64,000 nucleotides of DNA from Leclercia adecarboxylata (GTDB lineage: Bacteria > Pseudomonadota > Gammaproteobacteria > Enterobacterales > Enterobacteriaceae): NCBI GenBank assembly GCA_002360945.1, contig DERO01000006.1:124001-188000 (forward strand), in the 5' to 3' direction. Within the stretch, counting starts at the first letter, position 1. Each line of letters begins with the position of its first letter. The notes beneath the pieces are model-generated. The model was given only the letters and a program-made list of their open reading frames with translations, did no database searches and had not been told where the DNA came from. This document shows positions 35,716 to 44,292 of this stretch, one piece after another. A program made the translations under genes and the position numbers.

Positions 35716-37289
35716 CAGTCGATTACCCTCCCTTTCAGTGCAAACAACCCCTGAGGACGCTTCTGAATAAACAGAATGATCGCCACCAGAATCACGATTT
35801 TGCCGAGTACGGCACCCATCTGCGGCTCGAGGATCTTATTGAAAATCCCCAGCCCAAAGGCGGCCGCCACGCTGCCGGCCAGTTGACCGACGCCGCCGAG
35901 CACCACCACCAGGAAGGAGTCGATGATGTAGCCCTGACCCAGCTCCGGCCCAACGTTGCCCAGCTGCGACAGCGCCACCCCGCCGAGACCGGCAATACCG
36001 GAACCCAGCCCGAAGGCCAGCATATCCACGCGCCCGGTGGGCACCCCGCAGCAGGCCGCCATGCTGCGGTTTTGCGTCACCGCCCGCACGTTGAGCCCCA
36101 GCCGGGTTTTGTTGAGGATCAGCCAGGTGAAAAACAGCACCAGCAGCACAAAGCCCAGCACCACCAGCCGGTTCCACGGCAGGATCAGGCTGGCGTAGAC
36201 CTGCACACCGCCCGAGAGCCACGCCGGGTTAGCGACTTCGAGGTTTTGCGCGCCGAAGATCATGCGCACCAGCTGGATCAGCATCAGGCTGATCCCCCAG
36301 GTGGCGAGCAGGGTCTCCAGCGGGCGGCCATAGAGATGGCGGATCACCGTGCGTTCCAGCGCCATGCCCACGCCAGCGGTGAGCGCGAACGCCACCGGCA
36401 ACGCAACCAGCGGGTAGAAGGTGAGCCACTGCGGGGTAAACTGCGCCATCGCCTGCTGCACCATCCAGGTGGCATAGGCCCCGAGCATCAGCATCTCGCC
36501 GTGGGCCATATTGATCACCCCCAGCAGGCCGTAGGTGATTGCCAGCCCGAGCGCGGCGAGCAGCAGAATAGAGCCCAGCGACAGGCCCATAAACGCCTGA
36601 CCCAGCAGGTCGCTTATGGTCTGACGGTGCTGGATCTGACGCAGGCTCTCTGCGGCTGCCTTACGCACCCCGGCATCCGGCTCTGTCTGCGCTTGGGTAT
36701 AGGGCAGCAAGCGGGCCTGCACCTCCGGGTCGCTTGATTCGCCCAGCAGCGTGACGGCCTGCTGGCGTATCGCGGGCTGGGTGCTGGTCAGCTGCAGGCT
36801 GGCGACGGCCAGGCTCAGCACCTGGTGCACCGCATCGTCGGTCTCGCTTGCCAGCTGACGCTGTAAAAATGGCAGCATCTGCGGCTGGGGATCGCGCTGG
36901 AGCTGCTTCGCCGCTGCCACCCTCTCGGTGACACTGTCACCTGCCAGCTGATGGGTGGCCAGCGCCGTGGCGGCCAGCACCCGCAGGCGGTTGGTGAGCC
37001 GCACGGCTTTGGTGGCCCCCTGCGGCTGTGCGCCCTCACCGAGGGCGGTTAAAGCACCATTTTCGCGGGCGAAGGCGTGCTTGTTGGTATCGACAAAGAC
37101 ACTTTCCTGCTGCAGGGCCCGCAGCAGCGCCAGCCGGGCGGGATCGGGCGCGGCGGCCCACTGCTCCAGCATCACCGCCTGCTGGCTGCGGCTGGCGGCA
37201 ACAAAATTATCGGCATCCGTTGCCTGCGCCATCCCTGGCAGCAGTCCGGCAAGCCATACGAGAGCGAAGATCATGCGCATGACGTTCAT
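35715..37289 (-). CDS. urtB: Urea ABC transporter permease UrtB
   Basis: 524 aa. A signal peptide and a periplasmic region of about 210 residues with HEAT-like helices precede the LivH-type permease (GLAITYGLLGVINMAHGEMLMLGAYATW), a layout characteristic of UrtB. AGAGG lies 7 nt before the ATG. The gene lies 25 bp after urtA. Confidence 0.91.
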   Translation of the reverse strand: MNVMRMIFALVWLAGLLPGMAQATDADNFVAASRSQQAVMLEQWAAAPDPARLALLRALQQESVFVDTNKHAFARENGALTALGEGAQPQGATKAVRLTNRLRVLAATALATHQLAGDSVTERVAAAKQLQRDPQPQMLPFLQRQLASETDDAVHQVLSLAVASLQLTSTQPAIRQQAVTLLGESSDPEVQARLLPYTQAQTEPDAGVRKAAAESLRQIQHRQTISDLLGQAFMGLSLGSILLLAALGLAITYGLLGVINMAHGEMLMLGAYATWMVQQAMAQFTPQWLTFYPLVALPVAFALTAGVGMALERTVIRHLYGRPLETLLATWGISLMLIQLVRMIFGAQNLEVANPAWLSGGVQVYASLILPWNRLVVLGFVLLVLFFTWLILNKTRLGLNVRAVTQNRSMAACCGVPTGRVDMLAFGLGSGIAGLGGVALSQLGNVGPELGQGYIIDSFLVVVLGGVGQLAGSVAAAFGLGIFNKILEPQMGAVLGKIVILVAIILFIQKRPQGLFALKGRVID

Positions 37290-37314
37290 GGCTTTACCTC
37301 TTTATGATCCGAAT

Positions 37315-38586
37315 TCAGTTGCTGGCAGTTTTAATCGGGGTATCGGGCTTTTTATCATTCCCGGCAATGTACGGGCTCCACGGCTGGGCGCGGACCGGCG
37401 CTTCGGTCTGCCACACCACGTTGAACTGGCCGTTACCCTCGATTTCGCCAATCATCACCGGCTTATGCAGATGGTGGTTGGTGGCATCCATGGTCAGGGT
37501 GAAGCCCGACGGCGCTTTAAAGGACTGACCCGCCATGGCCGCGCGGACTTTATCCACGTCGGTGGTGCCGGCTTTTTCCACCGCCTGGGCCCACATGTGG
37601 ATCCCCACGTAGGTGGCTTCCATTGGATCGTTGGTCACGACGGTGCCGGCGTTCGGCAGCTTCTGCGCTTTAGCCCAGTTTTTATAGGCTGCGACGAAGG
37701 CCTGGTTAGCTGGGTTATCCACCGATTCGAAGTAGTTCCACGCCGCCAGGTTACCCACCAGCGGTTTGGTATCGATGCCGCGCAGTTCCTCTTCACCCAC
37801 CGAGAAGGCAACGACCGGCACGTCGGTGGCTTTTACGCCCTGGTTAGCCAGCTCTTTGTAGAACGGTACGTTGGAGTCGCCGTTGATGGTGGAGACCACC
37901 GCAGTTTTGCCTGCGGCGGAGAATTTCTTGATGCTGGCGACGATAGTTTGATAATCGCTATGGCCGAACGGGGTGTAGACCTCTTCGATGTCTTTATCCT
38001 GAACCCCTTTCGAGTGCAGGAAGGCGCGCAGAATTTTGTTGGTGGTGCGCGGATAAACGTAGTCGGTGCCGAGCAGGAAGAAGCGCTTCGCCGCCCCGCC
38101 GTCTTCGCTCATCAGGTACTCCACCGCCGGGATGGCCTGCTGGTTAGGCGCCGCGCCGGTGTAGAAGACATTCGGCGACATCTCTTCCCCTTCGTACTGC
38201 ACCGGGTAGAACAGCAGGCCGTTCAGCTCCTCAAAGACCGGCAGGACCGATTTGCGTGACACCGAGGTCCAGCAGCCGAAGACCGCCGCCACCTTATCCT
38301 GGCTTAACAGCTGACGGGCTTTCTCGGCAAACAGCGGCCAGTTGGAGGCGGGATCCACCACCACCGGCTCCAGCTTTTTGCCCAGCACGCCGCCTTTGGC
38401 GTTGATCTCGTCGATGGTCATCAGTGCCACGTCCTTCAGCGGCGTTTCGGAAATCGCCATCGTGCCGGAGAGCGAGTGCATGATGCCAATCTTGATGGTG
38501 TCGGCTGCCTGCACGCTGAAACTCATCCCCATGGCCACCACGGAGGCCGATAAAGCAAAGGCTTTTAACAAGGTACGACGATGCAT
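37315..38586 (-). CDS. urtA: Urea-binding periplasmic protein UrtA
   Basis: 423 aa. N-terminus HRRTLLKAF followed by a hydrophobic stretch ending SVQA-A resembles a twin-arginine signal. The mature protein is a type I periplasmic binding protein of the amide/branched-chain group (IKIGIMHSLSGTMAISETPL). AGGAG lies 8 nt before the chosen ATG; a GTG three codons earlier touches that site and is unlikely. First gene of urtABCDE, so it is probably the most highly expressed. No urease genes appear in the window; imported urea would need urease or urea amidolyase encoded elsewhere. Confidence 0.92.
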   Translation of the reverse strand: MHRRTLLKAFALSASVVAMGMSFSVQAADTIKIGIMHSLSGTMAISETPLKDVALMTIDEINAKGGVLGKKLEPVVVDPASNWPLFAEKARQLLSQDKVAAVFGCWTSVSRKSVLPVFEELNGLLFYPVQYEGEEMSPNVFYTGAAPNQQAIPAVEYLMSEDGGAAKRFFLLGTDYVYPRTTNKILRAFLHSKGVQDKDIEEVYTPFGHSDYQTIVASIKKFSAAGKTAVVSTINGDSNVPFYKELANQGVKATDVPVVAFSVGEEELRGIDTKPLVGNLAAWNYFESVDNPANQAFVAAYKNWAKAQKLPNAGTVVTNDPMEATYVGIHMWAQAVEKAGTTDVDKVRAAMAGQSFKAPSGFTLTMDATNHHLHKPVMIGEIEGNGQFNVVWQTEAPVRAQPWSPYIAGNDKKPDTPIKTASN

Positions 38587-38667
38587 AATTTTCACTCCTG
38601 AAAAACAACGCTGTGCGAAATCGTCCGTTACGGCGTGGACGCAGAAAAAGCATTCAGGATTAGTCAG

Positions 38668-38683
38668 AGCAAAAAGGATGCCA
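38668..38683 (-). promoter_or_regulatory. Possible sigma-54 promoter of urtABCDE
   Basis: On the minus strand TGGCATCCTTTTTGCT fits the -24/-12 pattern TGGCAC-N5-TTGCA/T with the required 10 bp between GG and GC. It points at urtA and would give a leader of about 70 nt. Nitrogen control through NtrC would suit a urea transporter. Confidence 0.5.
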
Positions 38684-38748
38684 GAATGAAAAAGCAGCCG
38701 GATCAGGGGGCTGGAGAGGGTTTTACACGCAGGGGCGGATCAGAATGG

Positions 38749-38781
38749 CACAGCGTTGCACTTAATTAATGCAACGCTGTG
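38749..38781. repeat. Perfect 12-bp inverted repeat upstream of urtA
   Basis: CACAGCGTTGCA (38749-38760) and TGCAACGCTGTG (38770-38781) around CTTAATTAA. It lies 9 bp past the stop of the MetE-like gene with no U-run, and about 110 bp upstream of the predicted urtA sigma-54 start point. It may be a terminator stem or an activator site. Confidence 0.6.
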
Positions 38782-38790
38782 GAGAAACGG

Positions 38791-39894
38791 TTACCAGACT
38801 TCGCTGGCGATTTGCGTGACCAGACGAACCTTATCCCACTGCTGGGCTTCGGTCAGGGCGTTGCCCTCTTCGGTGGAGGCAAAGCCGCACTGCGGGCTGA
38901 GGCAGATCTGCTCTTTCGCCACATACTTCGCCGCCTCTTCCAGACGCGCTTTCACCCCTTCCGGGTTCTCCAGCTCGCCGCTTTTGGTGGTGATCAGACC
39001 CAGCACCACCTGCTGTTTGCCCGGACGGACAAAGCGTAGCGGGGCAAAATCGCCACTGCGATCGTTGTCGTATTCGAGGAAGAAGGCATCCACGTTGACG
39101 GTGCCGAACAGAATTTCGGCCACCGGCTCGTAGCCCCCTTCGGAGATCCATGTCGAACGGAAATTGCCGCGACAGACGTGCAGCCCGATGGTCAGATCGT
39201 CCGGTTTACCTTCCAGGGCCTTATTCAGCACGCGGGCATAGGTGCGCGCCAGTTGGTCCGGGTCATCACCGCGCTCGCGGATCTGGCGACGCTGATCGTC
39301 GGAACAGAGGTAGGCCCAGACGGTGTCATCCAGCTGCAGGTTGCGACAGCCTGCGGCGTAGAAGGCGTGAATGGCATCGCGCCAGGTTTGCGCCAGGTCG
39401 TCAAAGTAAACATCCAGATCCGGATAGACGGTGGCGTCAATATCCTTACGACCGCCGCGGAAATGCAGCACGCTCGGGCTCGGGATAGTCATCTTCGGCT
39501 GGGCATTGCCGCTGACGCTCTGGAGATAGCGGAAGTCGTCCAGCATCGGATGGCTGCCGAACCCCAGCTTGCCGGTGACGCGCACGCCGTGGGCTTTGGT
39601 CTGCACGCCGTTAAACTGGATCCCCTGGTTTGAGTCGTAACGCTCTACGCCCTGCAGGCCGTCGAAGAAATCAAAATGCCACCAGGCGCGGCGAAACTCG
39701 CCGTCGGTCACTACGTTTAAGCCGCAGGCGCACTGCTGCTCAACCACGTGGCGAATCGCCTCGTCTTCTACCGCACGCAGCTGCTGCGCGTCGATCTCAC
39801 CGCTGGCGAACTTGACCCGCGCCTGTTTGATGGCGTCGGGACGTAAGAAACTGCCTACCACATCGGCACGGTTCGGGGCGTGTTGTCGCTGCAT
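38791..39894 (-). CDS. Cobalamin-independent methionine synthase II-like methyltransferase
   Basis: 367 aa, corresponding to the C-terminal catalytic half of MetE (as in Bacillus YxjG/YxjH). Zinc ligands are recognisable: His and Cys in GLHVCRGN, Glu in the following strand, Cys in LSPQCGFAST. The substrate-binding N-terminal domain of full MetE is absent, so the methyl donor may not be methyl-tetrahydrofolate polyglutamate. S-methylmethionine-type or methylcobalamin-like donors are possible. AAGGAG lies 6 nt before the ATG. Upstream are three MetJ-like boxes and a MetR-like palindrome, arguing for methionine control. Confidence 0.85.
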   Translation of the reverse strand: MQRQHAPNRADVVGSFLRPDAIKQARVKFASGEIDAQQLRAVEDEAIRHVVEQQCACGLNVVTDGEFRRAWWHFDFFDGLQGVERYDSNQGIQFNGVQTKAHGVRVTGKLGFGSHPMLDDFRYLQSVSGNAQPKMTIPSPSVLHFRGGRKDIDATVYPDLDVYFDDLAQTWRDAIHAFYAAGCRNLQLDDTVWAYLCSDDQRRQIRERGDDPDQLARTYARVLNKALEGKPDDLTIGLHVCRGNFRSTWISEGGYEPVAEILFGTVNVDAFFLEYDNDRSGDFAPLRFVRPGKQQVVLGLITTKSGELENPEGVKARLEEAAKYVAKEQICLSPQCGFASTEEGNALTEAQQWDKVRLVTQIASEVW

Positions 39895-39957
39895 GCTTAT
39901 CTCCTTTAACTGCCGCCAGGTAATTGCCGACAGTGATAATTCAGTATTTGAACATTT

Positions 39958-39981
39958 AGCCTTCTGGATGGCTATATGTCT
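39958..39981. promoter_or_regulatory. Three tandem MetJ-like boxes
   Basis: Consecutive 8-mers AGCCTTCT, GGATGGCT and ATATGTCT match the AGACGTCT met box at 6, 5 and 6 of 8 positions, at the correct 8-bp phasing. They lie 64-87 bp upstream of the MetE-like gene. Confidence 0.5.
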
Positions 39982-40034
39982 AAAAAGATGTCACAGCGCC
40001 CGGCCCACGGCAAACGAGAAAAATTCATGGGTGT

Positions 40035-40047
40035 TGAAAAAAATTCA
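40035..40047. promoter_or_regulatory. MetR-like palindrome
   Basis: TGAAAAAAATTCA fits TGAA-N5-TTCA, the MetR consensus, except for A instead of T at the centre. About 140 bp upstream of the MetE-like start, a second clue to methionine control. Confidence 0.35.
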
Positions 40048-40063
40048 TGTTGGGATGAAAAGC

Positions 40064-40091
40064 AAAAAAATACCGCCAGGGACTGGCGGTA
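40064..40091 (-). terminator. Rho-independent terminator downstream of the 40233-40547 gene
   Basis: Stem TACCGCCAG / CTGGCGGTA (loop GGA), followed on the minus strand by seven T residues. A second hairpin, CCCGGTAT / ATACCGGG (40132-40150), lies nearer the gene without a T-run. The rest of the 338-bp gap is described under the met boxes. Confidence 0.75.
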
Positions 40092-40232
40092 AATGCTTGC
40101 ATAGATAGATTTGTATTTTGATATCTACGGACCCGGTATTCCATACCGGGCTGCGGATCCTGCTCAAGCTAGCATGAGGAAGATAAATGAAGGTTAAACG
40201 AGGTGTTGGGATTCGTTCAGAAAATCACCTTA

Positions 40233-40547
40233 TCATCTTCGCTTGTGAGTCGACGCACGTTGAGTGGCAATCATCCAGACGATAAGGCAGGCCACAACCG
40301 GCACCAGCCAGTCGAGAACGCTGGCCAGGTTCCAGACCTGCCAGTCAAATCCGCCCCACCACGGCATATTGGCGCGCTTACCCTGCCCAAACAGCGCGAT
40401 CCAGCGATATTCCGCCTGAGTCTGTTCCCGGGCGATAAACCAGAGCGAACCCAGCGCACCACCGATGCTCCACCTGTTCCATCGCAGGCCGCAGAGGCAG
40501 TGGATCGTCACGGCGGCTAGCGCGTGCAGTAAAGGGGAGAAATCCAT
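40233..40547 (-). CDS. Small tryptophan-rich membrane protein, prophage-type
   Basis: 104 aa with two to three hydrophobic segments (about 5-25 and 75-95) and an amphipathic middle (WFIAREQTQAEYRWIALFG, MPWWGGFDWQVWNL). I recall this middle pattern from hypothetical proteins of phages and prophages, but no function. I chose the ATG giving MDFSPLLHAL; a TTG four codons upstream is possible. A rho-independent terminator follows. An orphan phage remnant is one reading, since no other phage gene adjoins it and gtr genes lie nearby. Confidence 0.6.
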   Translation of the reverse strand: MDFSPLLHALAAVTIHCLCGLRWNRWSIGGALGSLWFIAREQTQAEYRWIALFGQGKRANMPWWGGFDWQVWNLASVLDWLVPVVACLIVWMIATQRASTHKRR

Positions 40548-40599
40548 TATTGAGCTCAAAGTTTATCGTTTATTAATATTGGTGTCGGAGGAACAATCT

Positions 40600-41046
40600 T
40601 CATTTATTTATTGGCTGGCCGACATCATTTGCGTTCGTTTTTTTCCAGCTTATCGCCATACCTTCGCAATCAGGCGTCACTTTTTTAAAGCCAAACTTTT
40701 CATAGAGTGCGGGTACGTCAGCAACCAGGGAAATATAGGTGCCGTCCCAGGCATTTTTGCCCAGCCATGTCATGATATGTTCCATGATGGCTCTCCCTAA
40801 GCCCTTACCCTGGAAGTTAGGATCAACAGCAATATCCACGATTTCAAAATTGAGTGCGCCATCGCCAACGACTCTTCCCATCCCTATGGTGATCCCCTCG
40901 TGAAGGACATGCACGGCGTAACAGCTTATAGGGAGGCCTCTCTTTGCTGCTTCGAGGCTTCGCGGTGAAAGCCCGGCGATTTTGCGCAAACGACAAAAAT
41001 CTTCAGGGGCGGGATGAGTTTCGATGAACTTAAAATTGTCAGTCAT
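40600..41046 (-). CDS. GNAT-family N-acetyltransferase
   Basis: 148 aa. Beta4 FEIVDIAVDPNFQGKGLGRAIMEHI contains the Q/R-x-x-G-x-G/A acetyl-CoA motif (QGKGLG); the C-terminal ALYEKFGFKKV is usual for the family. Acceptor unknown. No strong ribosome site. Base composition is intermediate between the core and the AT-rich gtr genes beside it. Confidence 0.82.
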   Translation of the reverse strand: MTDNFKFIETHPAPEDFCRLRKIAGLSPRSLEAAKRGLPISCYAVHVLHEGITIGMGRVVGDGALNFEIVDIAVDPNFQGKGLGRAIMEHIMTWLGKNAWDGTYISLVADVPALYEKFGFKKVTPDCEGMAISWKKTNANDVGQPINK

Positions 41047-41266
41047 TAGGATGACTCAAAACAAAAAATGGTAACTTTTTAATAACATTTTAGGCTCTTA
41101 GCTACAACAGGCGCTTCGTCCTTTTTAATGCCTGTTGGCCATAGAGTCTCTGCTACAAGCACGGTTTAACGTCATGTCGAGCCTGTGATAAGCAGATATC
41201 GAGAAAGATTCGTTCATTTGTGTCATCTGCGTCGGATAATGGGAGTAATGCTATTTACATCGTCAG

Positions 41267-41313
41267 GATCGTTGATTTCAGAGGTCGATCACGCTGAGCC
41301 ATAGTGCTACACT
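41267..41313 (+). promoter_or_regulatory. Possible Dam/OxyR-type switch and promoter of the gtr operon
   Basis: Two GATC sites (41267-41270 and 41287-41290) lie 20 bp apart in an inverted context GATCG...CGATC. A -10-like TACACT (41308-41313) follows, with the second GATC ending at the -35 position for a 17-bp spacer. Paired GATCs in OxyR sites control phase-variable gtr operons in Salmonella. Only one pair is seen here. The rest of the 298-bp gap shows nothing else. Confidence 0.4.
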
Positions 41314-41344
41314 GCAGACCTTTCTGAATCTACTGATTTTTATA

Positions 41345-41707
41345 ATGTTAAAGTTATTTGCCAAGTACACATCAATAGGTGTTTTGAACACACTGATCCA
41401 CTGGATTGTATTTGCTGTTTGCATTTATGGCTTACATACAAACCAGGCCCTGGCCAATTTCGCCGGGTTCGTGATTGCGGTGTCGTTCAGTTTCTACGCC
41501 AACGCAAAATACACATTCAAAGCCAGCACAACCACGCTGCGCTACATGCTATACGTGGGGTTCATGGGTACGTTGAGTGCAACTGTTGGTTGGGCGGCAG
41601 ATCTGTGCGCACTACCACCATTAGTAACGCTTGTCACCTTTTCAGTTATCAGCCTGGTATGCGGTTTTATATATTCTAAATTTATTGTTTTTAGGGATGC
41701 AAAATGA
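41345..41707 (+). CDS. gtrA: GtrA-family membrane protein (bactoprenol-linked glucose flippase)
   Basis: 120 aa, four membrane helices, GtrA family ([19 protein letters not shown] at the start; [12 protein letters not shown] between helices 2 and 3 is characteristic). It is thought to flip undecaprenyl-phosphate-glucose to the periplasmic face. Its stop overlaps the gtrB ATG. First gene of the AT-rich serotype-conversion cassette. Confidence 0.87.
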   Translation: MLKLFAKYTSIGVLNTLIHWIVFAVCIYGLHTNQALANFAGFVIAVSFSFYANAKYTFKASTTTLRYMLYVGFMGTLSATVGWAADLCALPPLVTLVTFSVISLVCGFIYSKFIVFRDAK

Positions 41708-42636
41708 AAATCTCGTTGGTCGTTCCGGTCTTCAATGAAGAAGCCACGATTCCTATTTTTTATAAAACGGTTCGGGAATTTGAAGAGTTAAGGCCATATA
41801 AGGTCGAAATTATATTTATTAATGATGGAAGCAAAGATTCCACTGATTCGATTATAAATGCTCTGGCAATGTCCGATCCTTTAGTAATGCCATTGTCATT
41901 TACGCGTAATTTTGGCAAAGAGCCCGCTTTGTTTGCTGGACTGGATCACGCAACGGGTGACGCGGTAATTCCTATTGACGTTGACCTGCAGGACCCGATT
42001 GAAGTTATCCCTCACCTGATTAAGAAGTGGCAGGCGGGGGCTGATATGGTGCTGGCGAAACGCACGGATCGCTCTACTGACGGTAGACTAAAACGCAAAT
42101 CTGCTGAATGGTTCTACAAACTGCACAATAAGATTAGCACTCCAAAAATAGAAGAAAACGTAGGTGATTTTCGACTAATGTCCAGAGAGGTTGTCGAAAA
42201 CATTAAGCAAATGCCCGAGCGTAACCTTTTTATGAAGGGTGTTTTAAGTTGGGTTGGTGGTAAAACTGATGTAGTCGAGTATGCCAGAGCGGAACGCGTT
42301 GCGGGTGACTCGAAATTTAACGGTTGGAAATTATGGAATCTTGCACTTGAAGGAATCACATCATTCTCAACTTTCCCGCTACGAATGTGGACCTATATCG
42401 GCCTCATCGTTGCTGGAGTTGCATTCATATATGGGGCATGGATGATAGTTGATACCCTGGCATTCGGAAATGCTGTGAGGGGCTATCCTTCAATGCTAGT
42501 TTCTATTTTATTTCTTGGTGGAGTTCAATTAATCGGCATAGGCGTATTAGGAGAATATGTAGGCAGGATTTATATCGAGACCAAGCAACGGCCAAAATAT
42601 ATCAAAAAAGGAATGAAAAAAGACAATGAAAATTAA
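41704..42636 (+). CDS. gtrB: GtrB bactoprenol glucosyltransferase
   Basis: 310 aa. GT2 glycosyltransferase at the N-terminus ([38 protein letters not shown] with the DxD-type acid) and two C-terminal membrane helices (about 230-290). It transfers glucose from UDP-glucose to undecaprenyl phosphate. Overlaps gtrA by 4 bp and the next gene by 11 bp, so translation is coupled. Confidence 0.9.
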   Translation: MKISLVVPVFNEEATIPIFYKTVREFEELRPYKVEIIFINDGSKDSTDSIINALAMSDPLVMPLSFTRNFGKEPALFAGLDHATGDAVIPIDVDLQDPIEVIPHLIKKWQAGADMVLAKRTDRSTDGRLKRKSAEWFYKLHNKISTPKIEENVGDFRLMSREVVENIKQMPERNLFMKGVLSWVGGKTDVVEYARAERVAGDSKFNGWKLWNLALEGITSFSTFPLRMWTYIGLIVAGVAFIYGAWMIVDTLAFGNAVRGYPSMLVSILFLGGVQLIGIGVLGEYVGRIYIETKQRPKYIKKGMKKDNEN

Positions 42637-44083
42637 TTTCAATTATATATTTTTGCCAGTCATTATATTACTGCTGCCTATTATGATGGCAAATTCTTAT
42701 TACATTGATGATAATTTTAGATCTATTTCAGGAGAGGCGCTTTGGAGTATTGATGGCAGACCACTATCTAATTTATTGATGTATATTATAAATGCTGGAA
42801 CGCATTTATCTGACCTTGCGCCACTTCCGACCATTTTGTCCGCCCTAATGCTTTCATTGGCAATGTATTGTTTCACCTTAAAAATATCCCCTTATGACAA
42901 GCGTTTTGTATTAGTTGCACTGGGAGTTTTTGCAAATCCATTTATACTTGAGAATAGCGCGTATAGATTCGATATAGTTCCAATGTATGCTTCATTAGCT
43001 GTATCGTATTGTTTTATCCTCAAAGAATTCAAAAACAAAATTTTTGATATTCTAGTAAAATCGATAGTTGTTTGTTGTGTTTTATCTTTATATCAAGCAT
43101 CGATTAATTTTACATTATGCTTGATTCTGTTCCAAATGGTATGGATGTACGTTAATGATCGTAGCACAAAATTTATTATACACTTTATTGTAAGATCGAT
43201 ATTATCGATTGGAATTGGGATGACTTTATATTTAAAGGCTATCCTCCCGTATTTTTTGGTTCAACCTGGTTCTTCTGATCACCCCAACCTTGCCGTTGAT
43301 GGTATAATTAACCTGGCAAAAAATAATTTTATATTTTATGTGCGCGCAATTAATGAATCAATGCCTGACACATGGAGGCTTATTTACTTTTTAATATTCT
43401 CCCTATCTGTGTTAGCAGCTATTTTTATTTTCATAAAACATTCACTATTAAAAAAGAAGAGTGTATTTATTGGATTGATTGTTGGTTTTTCACCGCTTAT
43501 TGCGGTGATGCTTTCAGTTTCTAGCCTTCTCTTCTTGAACGAAACACTATCTTCTCCTCGGGTCATGATTGGTTTTTCAGGAACATGTCTTTTAGTTTGT
43601 TATTTCGTCTACTTATTAAGTAATGAGCTAAATTCAAGGCTGGCGGTTATTTTAGCACTCCCAATATTTTTCGTTACGATAATGTCTTACGCTTATGGAA
43701 ATGCGCTAAGAGAAAATTCAAAACTGACCGATTCCATTTTTAACGATCTAAAAAATGATGTTTACAATCTCACTGGTAATGTTTCGCCAAATCTGATATT
43801 TGATGGTGAAACACCATTAAGCAAAGTGTATATTAATTCCTTAAAAAGCTATCCATTGCTCGGTAAACTTGTACCAAACTATTTCAATAACTGGACCCTT
43901 CCATATACTTACATGCTACGAAATGGGATTTATATCAAAAAAGATTACAGTGTAGATCCACAAATATTAATAACACAACCTGACTTTTGTAGTGATGTAA
44001 AAATTTCACATAGATATCATTATAATCTAATTTTCACAAAAAATGTTGTCACCGTTGATTTTAGCAAAAAACTGTGCCAATAA
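42626..44083 (+). CDS. GtrII-type O-antigen glucosyltransferase (serotype conversion)
   Basis: 485 aa, ten or more membrane helices and a C-terminal periplasmic part of about 110 residues. The early periplasmic loop [13 protein letters not shown]...[12 protein letters not shown] carries the paired Asp and GRPL pattern of the Glucos_trans_II family (Shigella GtrII type). It is the cassette-specific enzyme that attaches glucose to a given O-antigen residue. Very AT-rich codon use compared with flanking genes points to transfer, usually by phage. Which sugar it modifies cannot be read from sequence. Confidence 0.82.
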   Translation: MKINFNYIFLPVIILLLPIMMANSYYIDDNFRSISGEALWSIDGRPLSNLLMYIINAGTHLSDLAPLPTILSALMLSLAMYCFTLKISPYDKRFVLVALGVFANPFILENSAYRFDIVPMYASLAVSYCFILKEFKNKIFDILVKSIVVCCVLSLYQASINFTLCLILFQMVWMYVNDRSTKFIIHFIVRSILSIGIGMTLYLKAILPYFLVQPGSSDHPNLAVDGIINLAKNNFIFYVRAINESMPDTWRLIYFLIFSLSVLAAIFIFIKHSLLKKKSVFIGLIVGFSPLIAVMLSVSSLLFLNETLSSPRVMIGFSGTCLLVCYFVYLLSNELNSRLAVILALPIFFVTIMSYAYGNALRENSKLTDSIFNDLKNDVYNLTGNVSPNLIFDGETPLSKVYINSLKSYPLLGKLVPNYFNNWTLPYTYMLRNGIYIKKDYSVDPQILITQPDFCSDVKISHRYHYNLIFTKNVVTVDFSKKLCQ

Positions 44084-44244
44084 AACCCCTTTATAAGCAG
44101 GTAAATCGAGTACGTTCCCCGGGAGCGTACTCATACCACATGCATAAAATCTTCTATGTACATCTTTTTTATTTAGTCACGTTGTCATCCGAAAATATTT
44201 TAGGCAAGAATTTTGGAGGAGTTTTGGGGAGGAAACAATCGGAC

Positions 44245-44269
44245 AAAAAACCGGGCATAACGCCCGGTT
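44245..44269 (-). terminator. Rho-independent terminator of dcp
   Basis: Stem AACCGGGC / GCCCGGTT (loop ATAAC), followed on the minus strand by a run of six T. It lies 24 bp beyond the dcp stop. Confidence 0.85.
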
Positions 44270-44292
44270 CTGTTTTCAGCCTGAAAAAGCCC

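Noticed and set aside
38746..38760. Plus-strand TGGCACAGCGTTGCA as a sigma-54 promoter
   Set aside because: Only 9 bp separate GG and GC instead of 10, and it points away from both flanking genes.
40188..40286. Rightward 32-codon frame with a good ribosome site (MKVKRGVGIRSEN...)
   Set aside because: It overlaps the end of the leftward membrane-protein gene and lacks any recognisable feature; kept only as a curiosity.
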